DNA of 64,000 nt from Riptortus pedestris (lineage: Eukaryota > Arthropoda > Insecta > Hemiptera > Alydidae). The translations under genes and the position numbers were made by a program. Under the pieces are notes generated by a model. It saw only the letters and a list, made by a program, of their open reading frames with translations, did not search any database and was not told the DNA's origin. The DNA lies in assembly GCA_019009955.1 (NCBI GenBank), contig CM032228.1, positions 223,111,501-223,175,500 of the forward strand, written 5' to 3'. Below, one piece after another: positions 58,690 to 64,000 of this stretch. Each line of letters starts with the position of its first letter. Position 1 is the first letter of the stretch.

Positions 58690-58690
<1 letters not shown>
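58569..58690 (-). repeat. Rep-A right-end fragment
   Basis: TTTCCCTTAAGGGAAATCGG, TTGAGGTTGTACTCATTACG, GACGAAAATGAAGTG, then (TA)n and Helitron-like copy H8. Confidence 0.75.
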
Positions 58691-58720
<30 letters not shown>

Positions 58721-58721
<1 letters not shown>

Positions 58722-59650
58722 AAATTGTAACCTCTGTCTGTAAATTGATTTTTTTCATGATACCTTTTCGCTTCACATGTCATGGCACCATAACTGCATT
58801 TTGTTTCTTTCGTGTGTGTTTGTTTATTTGTTTGTTTGTTACCTTTTCACGCATAAACAGCTGAATCGAATTTTATGAAACTTAGTATGTATATTACTAC
58901 TAACCCAACTTAGACTTTAGGCTATATTAATATCCTCTGAAACAAACAGGAGTGGGGGTTATAAGGGAAGTCTGAAATTAAAAATAGCGATATTCCATTT
59001 CCTATTGGTTTTTCGGCAAATATGAACATAACAAAAGTTGTTTATTTTGTTATTTAGAGTAACTTTTGTTATATACACTTTTTTCGTATACTGAATTATA
59101 AACGAGATATACGCTAAAACCTATAGCGGAAGTGAACAATTTTATTTGGGACAAAAGACCCAACTGAAATAAATAAAACTCGGTATGTGTATTAGCACTA
59201 ACGCTTTCATTATAATAAGCCATACCAACATTTCTAGGGGCGTGCAGGAGTGGGGGTTGTAAGGGAGGCCTGAATTTAAAATAGTGATATTTTGTTTCCT
59301 ATTGGGGGTTCGGCAAATATGCACATGTCAAAAGTTGTTTATTTTGTTATTTAGAGAAATTTACTCAACAATTCAATTCAATATGAACTACCAGGTACCT
59401 CACCTGGAAAAATTAATTCAAATTATAATATATTATTATAATATTATGTCCTTAATAATTTAAATCTATGCATAATGTACAAGAAACGGGAAATATGGAG
59501 GACAGTGAAGTCTTACATAAAAAATTAATTTTATTATTAACAAATCAACAGAAACGACGGGTATTAACCCTAAACACTGGGCTTGCCAAAAAAATACCAT
59601 CACCATCCAGCCTCAAATGAATTCCCGGGCGAAGCCGGGCATCTGAGCTA

Positions 59651-59651
<1 letters not shown>
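58721..59651 (+). mobile_element. Helitron-like copy H8, end-to-end (931 bp)
   Basis: From AAAATTGTAACCTCTGTCTG to hairpin CCCGGGCGAAGCCGGG, spacer CATCTGAG, then CTAG at 59648-59651. Two internal monomers, with GTGGGGGTT at about 58,952 and 59,250. The TTTG run near the 5' end is conserved. Confidence 0.62.

Positions 59652-59706
<55 letters not shown>
59652..59706. repeat. (TA)n microsatellite
   Basis: 55 bases of TA between the Helitron-like CTAG end and the start of the first solo LTR. Confidence 0.95.
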
Positions 59707-59711
<5 letters not shown>

Positions 59712-60290
59712 CGAAAATTAAATACAGAAGGATTAGCGGAGAGAGTCGCGTATTTGGGAAGTGCAATGTAGATCAAAGAAGCCGACAGAGGGTCTAGCTA
59801 GCTCCTACTAGACCCGTCCAGTCCAGCGTTGAATGGCGCAGCCAATCCCCCTTTGATGTATGCCGACAACCTATATAAAGAGCGAGTAGTTTTCTTCTCA
59901 AGTGCGCATATGTGCGTTCAATGCTACAGTGCGACTTAGTATAGTGCGGTAAAGTGTTTTTATAAGAAGAACAGTGTTGTGCTGTGACTGTAAGTAACAG
60001 TTTAGTGCCATGCTCAAGACAGTGCAGTGCCGCGAAGTAAAGGACAGTGCAGTGCCGTCTTTTGGTGTACTTCAGAGACCGTGAGTGAATTATTGGACTG
60101 TGTAATCTGAAGAACAGTGACGCTATCAGTGTATACTGTGAGTAGTAATTAAGAATAATTACCAAGTGTATTGTGCATTGTGAAATAAATTGTGCAGTGA
60201 TAAAAACTATGTAACTTGTGAGTATTTAATTTTGCAATCCAAAAGAACTCTTATTAACAACTTTTATTACTGGGTTTGGTAATAAAACGT

Positions 60291-60294
<4 letters not shown>
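59707..60294 (+). mobile_element. Solo LTR, 588 bp, plus orientation
   Basis: Begins TGTTGCGAAAATTAAATAC and ends AATAAAACGTAACA, i.e. TG...CA termini. TATATAAAG at 59872-59880 is a plausible promoter. AATAAA occurs near 60,183 and 60,281. AGTGCAGTGCCG is duplicated inside. No gag-pol sequence is adjacent. The superfamily cannot be told from the LTR alone. Confidence 0.8.

Positions 60295-60343
<49 letters not shown>
60295..60343. repeat. (TA)n microsatellite
   Basis: TA tract between the two solo LTRs. Confidence 0.95.
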
Positions 60344-60347
<4 letters not shown>

Positions 60348-60456
60348 TGCGCACACGCACACAAAATTTTTTTTTTTTCCTTCCTATAGTAACCCTATAA
60401 GAATGCCGTTTATTTGTTTCTGCAAGTCTCACACAAGTTAGCTATCGCATGTATAT

Positions 60457-60837
60457 TGTTACGTTATTATTACCAAAATCAGTAATAAACATTGTTAATA
60501 AGAGTTCTTTTGGATTGCAAAATCAAATACACACAAGCTTCGCAGTTTTTATCACTGCGCAATTTATTTAACAATGCATAGTACGCTTGGTTCATTATTC
60601 TTAATTACTACTCACAGTATACACTGATAGCGTCACTGTTCTTCAGATTACACAGTCCAATAATTCACTCACGATCACTGAAGTTCATAAAAAGACGGCA
60701 CTGCACTGTACTTCACTTCGCGAAGTTAAGGACACTACACTGTCTTAAACCATCTAGCGGCACCCTTTAACCTCCTCTGCATTACCCAAACACGTAAACA
60801 TCTCTGTCCAATTCTTTCATGTATTTAATTTTCGCAA

Positions 60838-60839
<2 letters not shown>
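60457..60839 (-). mobile_element. Solo LTR, inverted and internally deleted (383 bp)
   Basis: Inverted copy of 59,707-60,294: starts TGTTACGTTATTATTACC and ends AATTTTCGCAACA. It shares ACACTGATAGCGTCACTGTT and TTACACAGTCCAATAATTCA. The TATA-box region is deleted, leaving 383 bp. Confidence 0.8.

Positions 60840-60840
<1 letters not shown>

Positions 60841-60891
<51 letters not shown>
60841..60891. repeat. (TA)n microsatellite
   Basis: TA tract between the inverted LTR and a Rep-A copy. Confidence 0.95.
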
Positions 60892-60892
<1 letters not shown>

Positions 60893-60894
<2 letters not shown>

Positions 60895-61323
60895 TGTATA
60901 TGTTTGTCTAATACTGCTCTAGTGGTCACAATTTTTGTCTCGTCACCGATTGAAATTGGGCCTGGGGAAGAGGTGGTTTAAAAGGTAGGACTTTTGAAAA
61001 TTTGAAATATTTCCTTTATTATACGTTGGATTGAGATATTGTATAGAACCAATCTTATTGCAAATGTAATATTCTAATGTTGTTATGTATGCATTTTAAC
61101 TATCTTGATTATTATCCGAGATATTTGCATTTTATAGTTTTTGGTCTTCAGGCAGCCCCCCACTCCTACTGTCATATTAACAATAAGCTGTTATATTATG
61201 AAGCACATTATTTGAAACACAAATTCCAAATATTGTTTTCATTGAACAAAGTTTTGAGATACAAGCAAATAAGTGACAGACGAGGGAAATCTGCTTAGTT
61301 TGTGGAGCCCCTGCATGACAGAC
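60893..61323 (-). repeat. Rep-A copy, right end missing
   Basis: Starts at the (TA)n (TTTGTCTAATACTGCTCTAG), passes TATAGAACCAATCTTATTGC, and ends GGGAAATCTGCTTAGTTTGT then GGAGCCCCTGCATGACAGAC. Confidence 0.7.
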
Positions 61324-61329
61324 TTTTTA

Positions 61330-64000
61330 ATTTTGAAACGAGATTTATTTGAATCTATGAACCACCTCATACCTCTATGGAATTACAGTAGAATTTTATT
61401 GTATTTTTTCTTGGAATGTTATGATGGTGTAATCAAATTAGATTTATATAAACCCACGAATGATAATAAATTCATCGATTTCATTAGAATGCTCCACATT
61501 TAGACTTTAAGATGACAAAGTCATTACTTAATGCTTAAGTTAATCCAATCTTTATATTCAATGGTAAGCCATCTCAAGTAAGCGATCTCAATTCATTTAA
61601 TAATTGGCGGTGAAGTATTATTATCTTAATTTATTTATGAATCATGGCTTTTCTAAACATAAATGTATTTAATTTCCATTCATATCACGGATATTACGAC
61701 TGAGTCTTTACACATTTTCTGTATATGATTAAGACACTTGTATTATGTGAAGAATACGATGGTATGATTTTGGGCCTGGGTTAATCAAAACTTTATATTC
61801 CCAATGGTAACCATTTCTATATGAACCCAACAAGTATGAGTAACAGGGCTAGCCTAATTTCTAAAAGAGAAATTAGCTATTTTGTATTTTTGTCTCCTCT
61901 AGCAAGTTTGCTAATGAACTTAGATCTATAACTTTAAAAACAAAAAACTTATATTTAATGTTTCAAGGATAGTGGCTGTTTCATTCAAGTTACATATAAG
62001 CATATGTTTATGCTTTATCATGATTGAAGATTTTATCTTGCTTCCGGGATAATTCTTGTCCCAAATCCATAAATATTCTTCCCAAGGATCCATAGCAATA
62101 TATTTACGAAGTTCAGAAAAATAATAATACTGCTAGATAAAAAAACAAATCCACAAAAATTTTTAGGCATCAAACTAACATCAAGCCTAAGAAGACACTC
62201 AACAATTTAAATTCCTATTCAATCGACTTATAAAATGCATGAATAGAGACTTTGATATCTTCCTTTAAAACTTTAAGAACATCCAACAAAACTTCTAAAG
62301 TTCGATAATTAATAACAAATTTATAAAACAAACACTAATTACACCTCACAAAGTAGAAAGCCAAATAGGCTCCACCTATCAGATTAATAACACTGAAAAT
62401 ATTGTGCTAAAGGTATCTGATTCTTCCATTATGACCTAGAAATACATTTTGTTGAAACATATAATTAAATGAAAATAAAAAGAAGCACAAGCCTCTTGAT
62501 AGCACATTGAACACAACATTAAAAATACAGTAGTGCTTGCAATAAGGTACACATAAACACATTAAAACACTACTTAAAATACAGCGTATTTAAGAAACTG
62601 AAAATACATCCCTTATCTTCTTTATGTTGTAATCGCTGAAAATAGTAACCTAAATATCAGGAGACCAGCACTTCAATATAATACTACTTTTTTGAGTTGA
62701 AGTTATGATTAAATGAATATTTAAGAAGCCATATCAGCGTGAAATTTTTCTATATAATATATTTTTCTATATGTGTAAAAAATACACTAAAAAAAATAGG
62801 CTCAGTTAGAATGATAAAATTGAAGTAATCATTAAGGCTTTTGGGGAAGAAAAGGGTAATAACTTCGTTTGGAAGTATTTTTGGGATTCAATATTGACTA
62901 CTCGAGAAAATAAAAGAAAGATTTTGTACAAATGTTAAGAGAAGATCAAAATTATACATAGCATCCATTAAATTATTGCAGATGATTCTATTGTTTTGAG
63001 GGAGTACTCATAAATTAATGTTTTAAGTTTTTAAGATGAGAGGAAGCATAGAGCAATAACAGAGAAGTTGTCATAAGAGCTACAGTGGTTCTGATGCCCA
63101 GATGCCTCTAGTCGCAGTAATGTAAGAACCTCTATAAAAGGCAAAATTAATGATATCCAAAACATTTGGAGAAAACTATGAGCATACTGTAACAAAAGTT
63201 TTTCTTTCTTGGATGTTGGTTCAAGGGCAAAATATGTGATAAGGGAAGAATGATATTGCACAAAATGTTTTACAATATACACTATTTCTGATCTCCATCA
63301 AGATAATTGTCTTAGCAATAGTAAGTCCATTGTAGAATTATTTTTTACCTTAAAAAAACTAAATGAGTAAGAATTTTTTAAAAATAAACATCAGCAATTA
63401 TCTGTGATAGCTCATCCTTTACCATTTCCCATGTTCAACTAATCATGGAACACATAAATCATATCTTTATTACTGAATCGCTTTATAATACTTTTAAGAT
63501 ATACATTGAAATTACTGATATATCAAAAATAAAAGAACATTTACATGCCAAATTTAACAGTGAGCGACTAATTCAAATAAAATACATGCAATAAACTTAC
63601 AAGCTAATTAAATTTCAAAATCTATTATTGTTTTTATGAATAAAATGAATTGCCAAGATATACCTCAGCAAATAATAGATTATTCTTTACATTATTATAT
63701 TGTTAATCATAAATCCAGAAGTAACAAACTTAAGGAGGATATTTTAAAGATTGGCTTAAACATGAGATTATCAAAATTAAACAAGTAAATATCGATTTCT
63801 ATAGTATGATTTACTATTAGATATTTAGGAAGGCAGTAACTACTCTTAGTGTACCAGGTTTATTTATTCTGATTAATGTAATCTTACTAGTTAGCCTGTC
63901 TATCCCACAGGAAATCAATTCGTTAACAAAAGCGAGTAGCCAATGCTTCCTTAATATTTATCTTTCCCTATTTTAGAATAAAAAAATGTTGGAAGCTTGG
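61330..64000. other. Nothing recognised
   Basis: AT-rich sequence with no family match, no conserved frame and no splice-bounded exon on either strand that I could support. It could hold the missing 5' exon of the myotubularin gene. Confidence 0.5.

Noticed and set aside
59794..60165. 123-codon open frame on the minus strand
   Set aside because: It runs antisense through the solo LTR and has no domain; an accident of the LTR sequence.

Overview
The window is AT-rich, intron-rich DNA from an animal nuclear genome. Tc1/mariner, P-element-like, piggyBac-like, Penelope-like, Ginger-like, Copia-like and Helitron-like remnants, with tRNA-derived SINEs, suggest an arthropod, but the species cannot be named from sequence alone. 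Two conserved genes were rebuilt exon by exon, both on the minus strand. Every join inside the window keeps the reading frame and uses GT-AG introns.

Region 1 (about 1-16,580) holds a sarcosine dehydrogenase gene (SARDH). Fourteen coding exons give 695 codons from the initiator ATG at 16,529 to the left edge; the C-terminal part of the aminomethyltransferase-like half lies beyond base 1. Its introns carry a 1.4 kb Ginger/KRBA2-like transposon remnant (5,965-7,368) and a fold-back element enclosing a Copia polyprotein scrap (11,133-11,594).

Region 2 (about 16,600-41,600) has no recognisable host gene and is a nest of mobile elements. A Helitron-like family ends in a hairpin plus CTAG and contains roughly 300 bp internal repeats. 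A second family, here called Rep-A, carries palindromes near both ends and a central (TA)n; Helitron-like copies repeatedly sit in that (TA)n. Also present are two Penelope-like GIY-YIG fragments, a nearly complete mariner (29,365-30,687) with two homopolymer frameshifts, three tRNA-derived SINE copies, a piggyBac-like fragment, a Helitron/Tc1 palindromic mosaic (34,753-36,719), a P-element/THAP9-like transposase relic split by a Rep-A insertion, and a 256 bp tandem repeat.

Region 3 (41,678-57,642) is a myotubularin-family phosphoinositide 3-phosphatase of the MTM1/MTMR1/MTMR2 group. Eleven exons give 579 residues with an intact HCSDGWDR active site and the real stop codon. The first exon or exons were not found. 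Its introns hold further SINE, Rep-A and Helitron-like copies.

Region 4 (57,700-64,000) contains a full Helitron-like copy, two solo LTRs of one retroelement in opposite orientation, and a Rep-A copy; the last 2.6 kb shows nothing recognisable. SARDH (mitochondrial one-carbon metabolism) and the myotubularin (endosomal PI3P turnover) have no known functional link. I did not see a new multi-gene system. The unusual content is the nested and mosaic structure of the repeats.
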